In this document: positions 15,552-23,120 of the stretch, one piece after another
How the letters are laid out: each line of letters starts with the position of its first letter
How positions within the stretch are numbered: position 1 is the stretch's first letter
Source of the DNA: Chitinophaga pinensis
GTDB lineage: Bacteria > Bacteroidota > Bacteroidia > Chitinophagales > CAMDFR01
Direction: 5' to 3'
Assembly: GCA_945872405.1 (NCBI GenBank)
Contig: CAMBZT010000019.1
Span: 1-35,993 of the forward strand
DNA length: 35,993 bases
The notes under the pieces: model-generated
Seen by the model: the letters and a program-made list of their open reading frames with translations, nothing else
Databases searched by the model: none
What the model was told of the DNA's origin: nothing
Program-made: the position numbers and the translations under genes

Positions 15552-15571
15552 AAAATCCTACTTAGGATTTT
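15552..15571. promoter_or_regulatory. Perfect 20-bp dyad upstream of the receiver pair
   Basis: AAAATCCTA-CT-TAGGATTTT: perfect 9-base half sites. It sits 60 bases before the first response-regulator ATG and 33 bases before its -7 element. It could be an operator, or a weak bidirectional terminator given the flanking A and T bases. Confidence 0.35.
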
Positions 15572-15604
15572 GTAATTTAAGAAAGAAACAAAATTATTTT
15601 AGAT

Positions 15605-15612
15605 TATATTTG
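15605..15612 (+). promoter_or_regulatory. -7 promoter element of the receiver-protein pair
   Basis: TATATTTG, a perfect TAnnTTTG match, 19 bases before the ATG at 15631. It overlaps a TTG at 15610 that would otherwise extend the gene, and so excludes that start. No clear -33 TTG. Confidence 0.45.
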
Positions 15613-15630
15613 TTTAAACATTTTATTCAA

Positions 15631-16062
15631 ATGATGAACTTATTATTGGTTGAGGACAATCCTGGTGACGTTAGACTAACAGAAGAAGCATTCAACATGA
15701 ACGATATTCAGTTGAACTTACATGTAGCCTATGACGGTGAACAGGCACTAAATTTTATTTTTCAAAGAAATGGTTATGAAAATTCTCCTCGACCAGATGC
15801 AATTTTGATGGACATAAACATCCCTAAATATAGTGGTATCGAAGTATTAGAAAAAATTAAAAAAGATGAGAATCTAAAATATATTCCAATCATCATGCTA
15901 ACGACATCTAACACTAAATTAGATCTAACGAGATGCTATGATCTTGGGGTGAACGCCTATATGGTTAAGCCTATAGATTTTGAAAGATTTTTAAATATGA
16001 TTAAGTCATTCTATAATTTTTGGCATGGCTCTGTTGTAACGGTTAAAAAAGAAGTATTTTAA
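15631..16062 (+). CDS. Single-domain response regulator (Rcp1-like receiver)
   Basis: Seen in 143 residues: one complete receiver domain with no output domain. Acidic pocket Glu8-Asp9 (LLVEDNPGD), phosphoacceptor Asp61 (ILMDINIP), Thr91 (IMLTTSN) and Lys113 (YMVKPIDFERF). The NPGDVRLTEEAF helix and the insertion RNGYENSPRPD are typical of Rcp1-like receivers that serve phytochrome-type and other hybrid histidine kinases. The ATG at 15631 is used because the upstream TTG lies in the promoter. Three bases separate it from the second receiver gene, so the two are co-transcribed. No histidine kinase is in the neighbourhood, so the partner kinase is encoded elsewhere. Confidence 0.93.
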   Translation: MMNLLLVEDNPGDVRLTEEAFNMNDIQLNLHVAYDGEQALNFIFQRNGYENSPRPDAILMDINIPKYSGIEVLEKIKKDENLKYIPIIMLTTSNTKLDLTRCYDLGVNAYMVKPIDFERFLNMIKSFYNFWHGSVVTVKKEVF

Positions 16063-16065
16063 TTT

Positions 16066-16800
16066 ATGTCTGAAAAACTGAATACTTTATTAGTTGAAGA
16101 TAGCCCAGGAGATGCTGCTATTATAGAATTCTATCTTGCAGAGCAATTTGGAGAATTCTATAATTTTTTCCATGTAGATAAGTTTAAAGATTGCCTACAG
16201 GAGTTAAAAATTAAAAAGTACGATATCGTGCTGCTTGATTTAGATCTTCCAGATAGCCAAGGGATTGACACGTTAATAACATTGATGGCAGCATATCCTG
16301 ACCAACTGGTGATTGTGCTCACTGGGCTAAACGACGAAAAAACTGGCTTAAAAACTGTTCAGAAAGGGGCGAACGATTATATGGTAAAAGGGAAATTCGA
16401 TGCCGAAACTCTAAACTCAAAAATAAAATTTGCCCTAGAAAGATATCTTTCCAAGGTAAAGAGTAATAAAAATATTCTAGACCATACTAGCACGGATAAT
16501 ATTCTATCAATTCTTCAGGCCGGTTATATTGAAATAGAAAAAACGCACCTTGTAATAACAAAAGTACAATTGGATAACCTTGCTCATATTTTTAAATTAC
16601 CGATTAAAAATGTTAACCATTTTTGTAGCTTTATTGCGAATTGTGAGGAAATTGAAAGTCAAATTTTAGGATCTTGCGTTGAAGATACTTTACTACGTTT
16701 CGAAGAGAGTTCCATTACAGGAGAAAAATTATTGATTGAAGGCAAATACTCAAAACAAAACAATTTAATTTCGTTGCTTATTTGGGAAGAAAAAAAATAA
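16066..16800 (+). CDS. Response regulator with a C-terminal domain of unknown type
   Basis: Seen in 244 residues: a receiver domain (1 to about 125) with all key residues: Glu11-Asp12 (LLVEDSPGD), Asp58 (IVLLDLDLPD), Thr86 (VLTGLND) and Lys108 (YMVKGKFD). A short helical linker follows (ALERYLSKVKSNKN). Then come about 100 residues (AGYIEIEKTHLVITKVQLDN onward) with the size and strand/helix alternation of a PAS domain but no cofactor motif, no HTH and no GGDEF, EAL, HPt or kinase motif. Second gene of a two-receiver operon. In many histidine kinases a receiver is followed by PAS and then the kinase core; here the protein stops before any kinase part. Inference: a phospho-relay or scaffold protein, or a truncated kinase descendant. 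Confidence 0.88.
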   Translation: MSEKLNTLLVEDSPGDAAIIEFYLAEQFGEFYNFFHVDKFKDCLQELKIKKYDIVLLDLDLPDSQGIDTLITLMAAYPDQLVIVLTGLNDEKTGLKTVQKGANDYMVKGKFDAETLNSKIKFALERYLSKVKSNKNILDHTSTDNILSILQAGYIEIEKTHLVITKVQLDNLAHIFKLPIKNVNHFCSFIANCEEIESQILGSCVEDTLLRFEESSITGEKLLIEGKYSKQNNLISLLIWEEKK

Positions 16801-16860
16801 GTATTCCTTAATTAGCACATCTTAGTACAAAGCTTCTCCACTAGGTATCAAATCATCCTT

Positions 16861-17607
16861 TTATCTATTCAAAGCACCACAAACACTAATCACCTGCCCT
16901 GAAACATAGGTTGATAAATCACTTGCTAGAAATAAGGCTACATTGGCAACCTCTTCAGGACTTCCAAATCGAGCCATTGGTATCTGTTTGAAATAAAGCT
17001 CTTTGGTTTCTACTGGTAAAGCGTCTGTCATATCGGTACTTATAAATCCAGGCGCAATTGCATTACATCTGATAGATCTGCTTCCTAACTCATCAGCAAC
17101 AGATTTAGTAAATCCAATAATACCAGCTTTGGAGGCAGCATAGTTTGTTTGTCCTGCCTGTCCTTTCATTCCCACGATAGAAGTCAAATTAATGATAGAA
17201 CCACTTTTTTGTTTTAGAAATGTTTTACAAGCACTTTTCGTTAAATTGAAAACAGATTTCAAATTATTTTCCATCACTTCATCCCACTGTTCCTCACTCA
17301 TTCTTAGTAAAAGATTATCGCGTGTAATACCTGCATTATTAATCAACACATCAATACTTCCAAATTCTTTTACAACATTATCAATTAACTCAACTGCCGC
17401 TGCATAGGATGCCGCATTGCTTTTATAGGCTTTGACCTTCACTCCTAGCAAAGTTAACTCCGACTCTAGTGCAATAGCTTTTTCATCACTACTCATATAA
17501 GTAAAAGCAATATTTGCTCCATTCTCAGCAAACTTTTTAGCCATCGCCAAACCAATTCCTCTTGATGCACCAGTTATGAGTGCTGTTTTATTTGATAATA
17601 ATTTCAT
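16861..17607 (-). CDS. fabG: 3-oxoacyl-[acyl-carrier-protein] reductase
   Basis: NADPH-dependent first reduction step of each fatty acid elongation cycle, in the cytosol. Seen in 248 residues: the glycine-rich cofactor loop TGASRGIG (12-19), NNAGITRDNLL (90-100), and the catalytic set Asn115, Ser143, Tyr156 and Lys160 (NYAASKAG). The C-terminus (YVSGQVISVCGALNR) is the usual tetramer-forming end, with Cys-Gly-Ala in place of the more common Asp-Gly-Gly. Short-chain reductases are many; the NNAGITRDNLLLRM sequence favours true FabG. Stands alone between a terminator and the convergent receiver gene. A -7 element is seen at 17629-17636. Confidence 0.92.
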   Translation of the reverse strand: MKLLSNKTALITGASRGIGLAMAKKFAENGANIAFTYMSSDEKAIALESELTLLGVKVKAYKSNAASYAAAVELIDNVVKEFGSIDVLINNAGITRDNLLLRMSEEQWDEVMENNLKSVFNLTKSACKTFLKQKSGSIINLTSIVGMKGQAGQTNYAASKAGIIGFTKSVADELGSRSIRCNAIAPGFISTDMTDALPVETKELYFKQIPMARFGSPEEVANVALFLASDLSTYVSGQVISVCGALNR

Positions 17608-17628
17608 TGTAACTAATTATTTGTTTGT

Positions 17629-17636
17629 CAAAATTA
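17629..17636 (-). promoter_or_regulatory. -7 promoter element of fabG
   Basis: Reads TAATTTTG on the minus strand, a perfect TAnnTTTG match, about 21 bases upstream of the fabG ATG. The nearest upstream TTG is too far for a standard -33 element. Confidence 0.4.
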
Positions 17637-17680
17637 AATATAAATTACTAAATTATGCATCCCTTCAATGCTTAAATAGA

Positions 17681-17708
17681 AGAAAGTCCTACGGATGTAG
17701 GACTTTCT
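17681..17708 (-). terminator. Probable terminator after sucD
   Basis: A perfect 12-bp stem with a 4-base loop: AGAAAGTCCTAC, GGAT, GTAGGACTTTCT. On the minus strand it is followed by TCTATTTAAG, an imperfect T-tract. It lies 42 bases after the sucD stop and before the fabG promoter, so it ends the mlaE-mlaF-sucD transcript. Confidence 0.7.
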
Positions 17709-17750
17709 AAAATTGTATAAAGAATATTTATTTCATCGGAAATACCTTGA

Positions 17751-18623
17751 CTACTTTCTTAATACTCTAGCCATTGTTTCTCCTATATCAGCTGGGCTAT
17801 CTACCACGTGAATACCACATTCACGCATAATCTCCATCTTAGCAGCTGCGGTATCATCCTTTCCACCAACAATAGCTCCTGCATGTCCCATAGTTCGTCC
17901 CACAGGAGCGGTCTGACCAGCAATAAATCCTACCACCGGCTTTTTCATGTTATCTTTCACCCAACGTGCTGCTTCTGCTTCTAAAGTGCCGCCGATTTCA
18001 CCAATCATAACAATACCTTCTGTCTCGGGATCATTCATTAATAACTCAACTGCCTCTTTTGTGGTTGTTCCAATAATTGGATCTCCACCAATACCAATCG
18101 CTGTAGAGACTCCCAAACCTGCCTTAACAACCTGATCTGCTGCCTCATAAGTTAGAGTACCTGACTTAGAGACGATGCCGATTTTGCCTGGCTTAAAAAC
18201 AAAACCTGGCATGATACCTACTTTTGCTTCGCCTGCCGTAATTACACCGGGACAATTCGGACCAATCAGTCGACTATTTTTCCCACTCAAATAATTTCTT
18301 ACCTTCACCATATCTTGTACAGGAATACCTTCTGTAATGCAGATAATTACTGAAATACCAGCATCTGCTGCTTCCATAATAGCATCTGCTGCAAATGGAG
18401 GTGGTACAAAAATAATCGAAACATCTGCACCTGCCTTTTCTACTGCAGCAGCTACCGTGTTAAAAATTGGTCTTTCTAAATGCATTTCACCTCCCTTTCC
18501 TGGAGTAACACCACCTACCACGTTGGTTCCATACTCAATCATTTGTGTGGCATGAAAAGTACCTTCCTTACCAGTGAATCCTTGAACAATTATTTTTGAA
18601 TTTTTATTGACTAAAACTGACAT
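17751..18623 (-). CDS. sucD: Succinyl-CoA ligase, alpha subunit
   Basis: TCA-cycle enzyme converting succinyl-CoA to succinate with formation of ATP or GTP; the alpha subunit binds CoA and carries the phosphohistidine. Seen in 290 residues, the normal length: the N-terminal CoA-binding Rossmann domain ([22 protein letters not shown]), the GPNCPGVI loop, and the ligase domain with the phosphorylated His247 in [11 protein letters not shown]. The neighbouring beta subunit (sucC) is not here, which is common in Bacteroidota. It starts 33 bases after the mlaF stop and is probably expressed from the mlaE promoter, an unusual but not functional linkage as far as the sequence tells. Confidence 0.97.
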   Translation of the reverse strand: MSVLVNKNSKIIVQGFTGKEGTFHATQMIEYGTNVVGGVTPGKGGEMHLERPIFNTVAAAVEKAGADVSIIFVPPPFAADAIMEAADAGISVIICITEGIPVQDMVKVRNYLSGKNSRLIGPNCPGVITAGEAKVGIMPGFVFKPGKIGIVSKSGTLTYEAADQVVKAGLGVSTAIGIGGDPIIGTTTKEAVELLMNDPETEGIVMIGEIGGTLEAEAARWVKDNMKKPVVGFIAGQTAPVGRTMGHAGAIVGGKDDTAAAKMEIMRECGIHVVDSPADIGETMARVLRK

Positions 18624-18656
18624 AATAAATACTATATTTTTTGTTTTTAATTAATT

Positions 18657-19421
18657 CTATTTTCTTCCTGTTGCTGCCTTCTGCAAACCCTTTAAAAAAT
18701 CACTGGCAAAAATGAAATCATACAGATCTTCATTTTCTGTATTCATAATTTCGTTCTTACTTCCTTCCCAACTCTTTAATCCATTGCTCAAATATACCAC
18801 CTTATCTCCAATACCCATTACACTGTTCATATCATGCGTATTTACTATGGTTGTCATGTTGTATTCAACAGTTATTTCCTTTATTAAATCATCGATCAAA
18901 ATGGCTGTCTTTGGATCTAGTCCGCTATTAGGCTCATCGCAAAACAAATATTTAGGATTCATAACTATCGCTCGCGCAATACCAACTCTCTTCATCATTC
19001 CACCACTTATCTCCGCTGGATATTTCTTTTCAGCCCCCGTTAAATTGACTCTCTTTAAACAAAATGCAACTCTTTCCCGCTTTTCTTCTAAAGACATATA
19101 GCTCAACATGTCTAAGGGAAACTGCACGTTTTCAAATACTGTCATACTATCAAACAAAGCATTACCTTGAAAAAGCATGCCAATTTCCTTTCGTAAATCC
19201 TGTTTACTCTTTCGATCCATCCCAATAACATCTCTGCCATCAAAACTAATACTTCCGCTATCTGGTGTGTATAATCCAACAATACATTTCAAGAAAACTG
19301 TTTTACCTGAACCTGAACGTCCAATAATTAGATTACATTGTCCAGATTCAAAAACGGTTGAAATACCTTTTAAGACTTCCTGTTGACCAAATGACTTTCT
19401 TACATCGATTATTTCGATCAT
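18657..19421 (-). CDS. mlaF: ABC transporter ATPase of the MlaF/Ttg2A type
   Basis: Energises phospholipid transport between the inner and outer membranes together with an MlaE-type permease. Seen in 254 residues: Walker A GRSGSGKT (34-41), Q-loop FQGNALFDSMTVFENV, signature ISGGMMKRVGIARA, Walker B YLFCDEPNSGLDP (Asp162-Glu163) and the switch His196 (VNTHDM). The signature with GGMMKRV and the NALFDSMTVFENV stretch are distinctive of MlaF/MKL ATPases. A longer frame begins at 19472, but the ATG at 19421 overlaps the mlaE stop as ATGA (19418-19421), the standard coupled start, and puts MIEIIDVRKSFG at the N-terminus. Confidence 0.92.
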   Translation of the reverse strand: MIEIIDVRKSFGQQEVLKGISTVFESGQCNLIIGRSGSGKTVFLKCIVGLYTPDSGSISFDGRDVIGMDRKSKQDLRKEIGMLFQGNALFDSMTVFENVQFPLDMLSYMSLEEKRERVAFCLKRVNLTGAEKKYPAEISGGMMKRVGIARAIVMNPKYLFCDEPNSGLDPKTAILIDDLIKEITVEYNMTTIVNTHDMNSVMGIGDKVVYLSNGLKSWEGSKNEIMNTENEDLYDFIFASDFLKGLQKAATGRK

Positions 19422-20161
19422 GATAAAAGAAGGGAGGCTATAATAAAGTTCGCAATGATAATTAGAATACAACTATTAACCACAGACTTGGTGCTTGCCT
19501 CGCCAATTGCCAAAGCTCCTCCCTTTACATTATATCCATAAAAAGCAGAAACTGAACAAATAATAAAACCAAAAACAGCTGCCTTAAACAACATGATATA
19601 AGCAAACCTTGGCACAAACATATCTTGATTACCACGCATGTATTCCTGCGCAGAATAATAATGACCTACAACCCCAGCCATTCCACCACCAAAAATTCCT
19701 AACGCAACAGCTATAGTAACTAAAATTGGCATCACGAAAATACCAGCAATAACCTTTGGACCTATCAGATAGGCAGGGGTATTTACTCCCATGATTTCTA
19801 ATGCATCAATCTGCTCTGAAATACGCATAGAACCGAGCTCTGAAGAAATATTGGAACCGATTTTACCTGCCAATAATAAGCCCGTAATTGTTGGTGCTAG
19901 TTCTAAAATCATTGAATCTCGAACAATATAACCTAGCCACCACATAGGTATCAACTCTAATCCCATTATCTGATTTGAAAATTGAACCGCCGTAACGCCG
20001 CCTACAAAAGTCGATACAATACCCACAATAATTAGAGATCCAATACCAATGTTTACCATTTGACGCATCGTCTCTTTCCAATACATACTAAATCTTTCTG
20101 GCTTAGTAAACAAGCTAAGAATCATCATTACAAATCGACCTATTTCACTAAATAACTTCAT
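19418..20161 (-). CDS. mlaE: MlaE-type phospholipid ABC transporter permease
   Basis: Inner-membrane permease of an MCE-type lipid transporter. Seen in 247 residues: MKLFSEIGRFVMMILSLF start, the VNIGIGSLIIVGIVSTFVGG helix, then the family core ELAPTITGLLLAGKIGSNISSELGSMRISEQIDALE and MGVNTPAYLIGPKVIAGIFVMP, followed by three more helices. The longest frame starts at an ATG at 20209, but a perfect -7 element at 20179-20186 lies downstream of it, so the ATG at 20161 is used. It is coupled to mlaF. The MCE-domain substrate-binding protein (MlaD) that normally follows is absent: sucD takes its place. Confidence 0.92.
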   Translation of the reverse strand: MKLFSEIGRFVMMILSLFTKPERFSMYWKETMRQMVNIGIGSLIIVGIVSTFVGGVTAVQFSNQIMGLELIPMWWLGYIVRDSMILELAPTITGLLLAGKIGSNISSELGSMRISEQIDALEIMGVNTPAYLIGPKVIAGIFVMPILVTIAVALGIFGGGMAGVVGHYYSAQEYMRGNQDMFVPRFAYIMLFKAAVFGFIICSVSAFYGYNVKGGALAIGEASTKSVVNSCILIIIANFIIASLLLS

Positions 20162-20178
20162 CCTAAAAAATTGGTGAG

Positions 20179-20186
20179 CAAAGATA
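20179..20186 (-). promoter_or_regulatory. -7 promoter element of the mlaE-mlaF-sucD run
   Basis: Reads TATCTTTG on the minus strand, a perfect TAnnTTTG match, 17 bases upstream of the ATG at 20161. It excludes the ATG at 20209 as the start. No TTG at -33. Confidence 0.45.
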
Positions 20187-20209
20187 GAAAAATAGTAAAG
20201 GATTCTCAT

Positions 20210-20560
20210 TTAAATTTTGAAATTACGCCATTCAAAAAAGACCATAAAAAGTTATTCTTGATACCATCTAAAAATGGAAGAACCTTATATCAAATTCTAA
20301 TAGTGGGCACACGAGCGCGCTTTTCACTTATAGTCCATTGTGCTAGAACAAAAAACCAACAGCACCATGGAGCTATCGTTTCAATCCCTGGTGCAGCTTC
20401 TAGCTAACTAAGATGTTTAATCACTACCAATAATTATTAACTGAAAATGTAGCATAGAATACTTGGTGATGAATCAAAGCATACACGCGAAAAATATTGT
20501 ATTCACGGAATAAATTTAAAAAAGCATACTCTTTTTTAGCAAGGAACAATTGTTCTGGTC
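20210..20560. other. Intergenic stretch with one repeat copy, otherwise featureless
   Basis: About 350 bases between the mlaE promoter and the gldN terminator. Copy R3 of the two-hairpin repeat occupies 20303-20396. The short open frame at 20171-20407 runs from the mlaE leader through R3 and is not protein-like. The rest is AT-rich DNA in which I see no gene. Confidence 0.5.
20303..20396 (+). repeat. Two-hairpin intergenic repeat, copy R3
   Basis: Begins GTGGGCAC and ends CAATCCCTGGTGCAG. The middle TTTTCACTTATAGTCC resembles CATTCGTTACAAGTCC of R1, and GCTTTTCACT (20319-20328) occurs exactly in R1 as well. Hairpin B is strong: CCATTGTGCT (20335-20344) with AGCACCATGG (20361-20370), nine of ten pairs. 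Hairpin A is reduced or lost. Confidence 0.5.
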
Positions 20561-20590
20561 AAAAAAAAAGACCTCGAATAATCGAGGTCT
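20561..20590 (-). terminator. Intrinsic terminator after gldN
   Basis: Perfect 9-bp stem AGACCTCGA / TCGAGGTCT with a 4-base loop, followed on the minus strand by an unbroken run of T. It lies 20 bases after the gldN stop and ends the gld operon. The run of T on the other side is shorter and farther, so it is not designed to work both ways. Confidence 0.9.
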
Positions 20591-20610
20591 CTTAAGTTGT
20601 TTTTTTTATA

Positions 20611-21465
20611 TTAATAAGTCCATAAATCGTGCTCAAACTCAAACATTTCTTGCTTAATTCTATCACTCTCTAAAAGATTATCAATTCCAGTAGCGTAAGT
20701 ACCAATAAAACGATCATGAACATTTGACTCTTTTGTTATAAAACTAGTAAATAATCTAGCTTCAAAAACATCTTCCCAACTTAGTCTAACTGCGTCATTT
20801 TTCGGGTTATATACTTCATATTTTGATAGAATAGGTCTTAAATCTGGATAATAAATCCAATACATTGGCGAGAAACCAACAAAAATACCTTCACTAGACT
20901 TTACCTCTCTTACTGGGGCAATACCTAAAATTCTAACTTGAAAAGTTGAAGTATTCTCATCAAAAAACCAATCTTCTTTCAAACGAAAACGAACTATATC
21001 TCTCCATTCAAGCTTTTGATTGATGTATACTGTTTTTTCTTCCAAAGAAATGGGATCAATTTGAGTGGTTGTATCTACACGTGCTCCAATTTTCTTTACT
21101 TCATCAACAGCCATAGGCCTAATAAAATCATATCCAAATCGAGCATCCGCCCCTTCTTCCATAGCATCAGGATCATAAACAGTCAATTCACCTTCCATTG
21201 CAGCAGTATGAAATATTGCAATTAAAGGTTGCTTTGGAAATTTGAATACCAAGTTCATTTTCTCGTTAACATCTATTTCTCTAAAAATTCTTTTAGACCA
21301 AAATACGTCTGCCTCACGAATATGATCGTATGGTATAAATTCTTTCTCCTTAACAATCTTTTTTTCGTACACACCATCTAATACATCTTGTCCAAAAGAC
21401 TGAGCATAGCTGCATAGTATACTCATTCCTAAAACTGCACTGAAAATTGATTTTTGAATATTCAT
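20611..21465 (-). CDS. gldN: Type IX secretion / gliding protein GldN (PorN)
   Basis: Periplasmic subunit that forms, with the lipoprotein GldK, the ring under the outer membrane in the type IX secretion system, and contacts GldM. Seen in 284 residues: a signal peptide (MNIQKSIFSAVLGMSILCSY), then the family core: VLDGVYEKKIVKEKEFIPYD, EADVFWSKRIFREIDVNEKMN, LAIFHTAA-like PLIAIFHTAAMEGELTVYD, KEDWFFDENTSTFQVRILGI and SPMYWIYYPDLRPIL. The WSKRIxRxIDxxEKMN and PMYWxYYPxxRxxL motifs are diagnostic. Last gene of gldKLMN, 11 bases after gldM, then a terminator. Assignment is secure. Confidence 0.96.
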   Translation of the reverse strand: MNIQKSIFSAVLGMSILCSYAQSFGQDVLDGVYEKKIVKEKEFIPYDHIREADVFWSKRIFREIDVNEKMNLVFKFPKQPLIAIFHTAAMEGELTVYDPDAMEEGADARFGYDFIRPMAVDEVKKIGARVDTTTQIDPISLEEKTVYINQKLEWRDIVRFRLKEDWFFDENTSTFQVRILGIAPVREVKSSEGIFVGFSPMYWIYYPDLRPILSKYEVYNPKNDAVRLSWEDVFEARLFTSFITKESNVHDRFIGTYATGIDNLLESDRIKQEMFEFEHDLWTY

Positions 21466-21476
21466 AATACTATAAA

Positions 21477-23072
21477 TTAAATAATTGTAAACGTAAGAGA
21501 TGGTAAGCTTCTACTAGTGCCATCTGGTCCTTTCGCCTTAATGTTGTCAAAAATAACGATATCACCTGGCTTTGCTCTACCAATAACTGCTTTCACGCTT
21601 TCATTCATCACCGGACCATCCACATTTTTTGGACTTACGTCACCACCTTTTTGGGCTAACATAAAAGTATAACCAGTGATTGAGAATCGTGCATCGAAGT
21701 CAAAATTTTCCAGAACAGCAACCAATCCACCCTGCGCTTGTAAGGTTGCCTTGTTTATTTTCCCACCTTTTATTTTTCCACTCAAAGTAGGAATTGGATC
21801 CGGAATTCTTTTTATACGAACTGGAAATTGTAAGGACTTTCCACCTGAAACTGAAACAGAAATTTTTGCATCATTAGTTGGTGTAGTTACATTAGCCATG
21901 TACTTACCTCCACCTTTTTTAGAGATTGAGCCCCCTGTACTTAGTGAAACAGATGTTTTCTCATCACCAGAACCAGAAGAAACAGATAATGGATTATCCA
22001 CTCCAATGTACAATACATTCATTTTATCGAACATAACAGCTGCTCCTGATGGAGTTCCTACCGTATACTTAATTTCTTTAGTTACTGAAGCTGGAGTTCC
22101 ATCAGGTTTTTTGAAACTAATCACTACTGGAATAGAATGCTCACCAGCTCCATTTGCAGTTGTAGAATATAAGGCTGATCCATCTGGTCCTAAAGGCACC
22201 ACTGAACCACCAATAGTAACGGTTGGTTGAGCGGAAGCACTAAATGCACCTACACCCGCCACTATATCGATTGGATCGCCTGGCATACAGTAATTTGTAT
22301 TGGCAGAAGCGATTGCTTGAAATTGATCAAATACCAATTTAACTTGTCCAATTTGAGAATAGGCATAATCTATTAATTGTGTCTCAGAACTTTTAACATC
22401 ACTTTGTAACTTACTTAAGATAGTCAGAGCAGCTATCGTAGGAGTCATATGAAAATTAGATTCAGACCATCCTTTTCCATTTTGTTCAAACTTTGTTCCA
22501 GACTCTTTTGCTTGCGCTACTGTCATGTCAATTGGCAAACTTTTTCCGAATGCGTCCATATCTTTCTTTATAGAAGCTTGTAGCATAGGATTGTCTGCAA
22601 AATCTTTTGAATCAATAACTGACAACAAATCCTTTCTTACTTTGATCATCTTTTCATAGATTTCGTCGCCTACCTTTTTTTCAATTAAGAGATGTGATGC
22701 GGCATCAAGATTGTCAACACTAAATTCTTTTATTCCATCAACTGTTTTAGGATTAGAGCCCTTTATCAACTCTTCCTTTTGAATATCAATAAATTTGTTT
22801 ACTTCATCTGCTACAGCTTTAATTTTATCTGCTTTAGCTTTCCAAATGATTGCTTTCTCTTTTGTGTTAGGATCTGCCACAGCATTTGCAAAAGCAGTAT
22901 ATGTTGCTTTGTTTTTCTCAGAAATAACCTCGTTAGATTTAACGATACTATTATTTACTGTAACGAAAGCATTTAAAATTTCTTTTGATACGTTCATCGC
23001 CAATAATGCTGTCAACACCAAGTACATCATGTTGATCATTTTTTGCCTAGGACTTATATTACCACCTGCCAT
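21477..23072 (-). CDS. gldM: Type IX secretion / gliding motor protein GldM (PorM)
   Basis: Inner-membrane protein with one membrane helix and a long periplasmic part; with GldL it makes the proton-driven motor that powers secretion and gliding, and its periplasmic domains reach the GldK/GldN ring. Seen in 531 residues: GGNISPRQKMINMMYLVLTA start with the single helix at about 13-27 (MNMMYLVLTALLAMNVSKE-like), then four periplasmic domains: a helical D1 (30-220) and three beta-rich domains with PDGTPASVTKEIKYTVG, VLYIGVDNPLSVSSG and SITGYTFMLAQKGG. The VLYIGVDNPLSVS and FDARFSITGY stretches are typical of the family. 48 bases after gldL. Length is normal. Assignment is secure. Confidence 0.96.
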   Translation of the reverse strand: MAGGNISPRQKMINMMYLVLTALLAMNVSKEILNAFVTVNNSIVKSNEVISEKNKATYTAFANAVADPNTKEKAIIWKAKADKIKAVADEVNKFIDIQKEELIKGSNPKTVDGIKEFSVDNLDAASHLLIEKKVGDEIYEKMIKVRKDLLSVIDSKDFADNPMLQASIKKDMDAFGKSLPIDMTVAQAKESGTKFEQNGKGWSESNFHMTPTIAALTILSKLQSDVKSSETQLIDYAYSQIGQVKLVFDQFQAIASANTNYCMPGDPIDIVAGVGAFSASAQPTVTIGGSVVPLGPDGSALYSTTANGAGEHSIPVVISFKKPDGTPASVTKEIKYTVGTPSGAAVMFDKMNVLYIGVDNPLSVSSGSGDEKTSVSLSTGGSISKKGGGKYMANVTTPTNDAKISVSVSGGKSLQFPVRIKRIPDPIPTLSGKIKGGKINKATLQAQGGLVAVLENFDFDARFSITGYTFMLAQKGGDVSPKNVDGPVMNESVKAVIGRAKPGDIVIFDNIKAKGPDGTSRSLPSLTFTII

Positions 23073-23120
23073 ATTATATATATTATTGTATTAGGTTATT
23101 AATAAATTTCTTAAATAAAA

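Noticed and set aside
20171-20407. Open frame of 78 codons through the mlaE leader and repeat R3
   Set aside because: It begins at GTG in the mlaE leader region and reads through the hairpin repeat; composition is not protein-like and no start signal precedes it.
22795-23094. 99-codon and other frames opposite gldM
   Set aside because: They are shadows of gldM codons, with no promoter or start signal.
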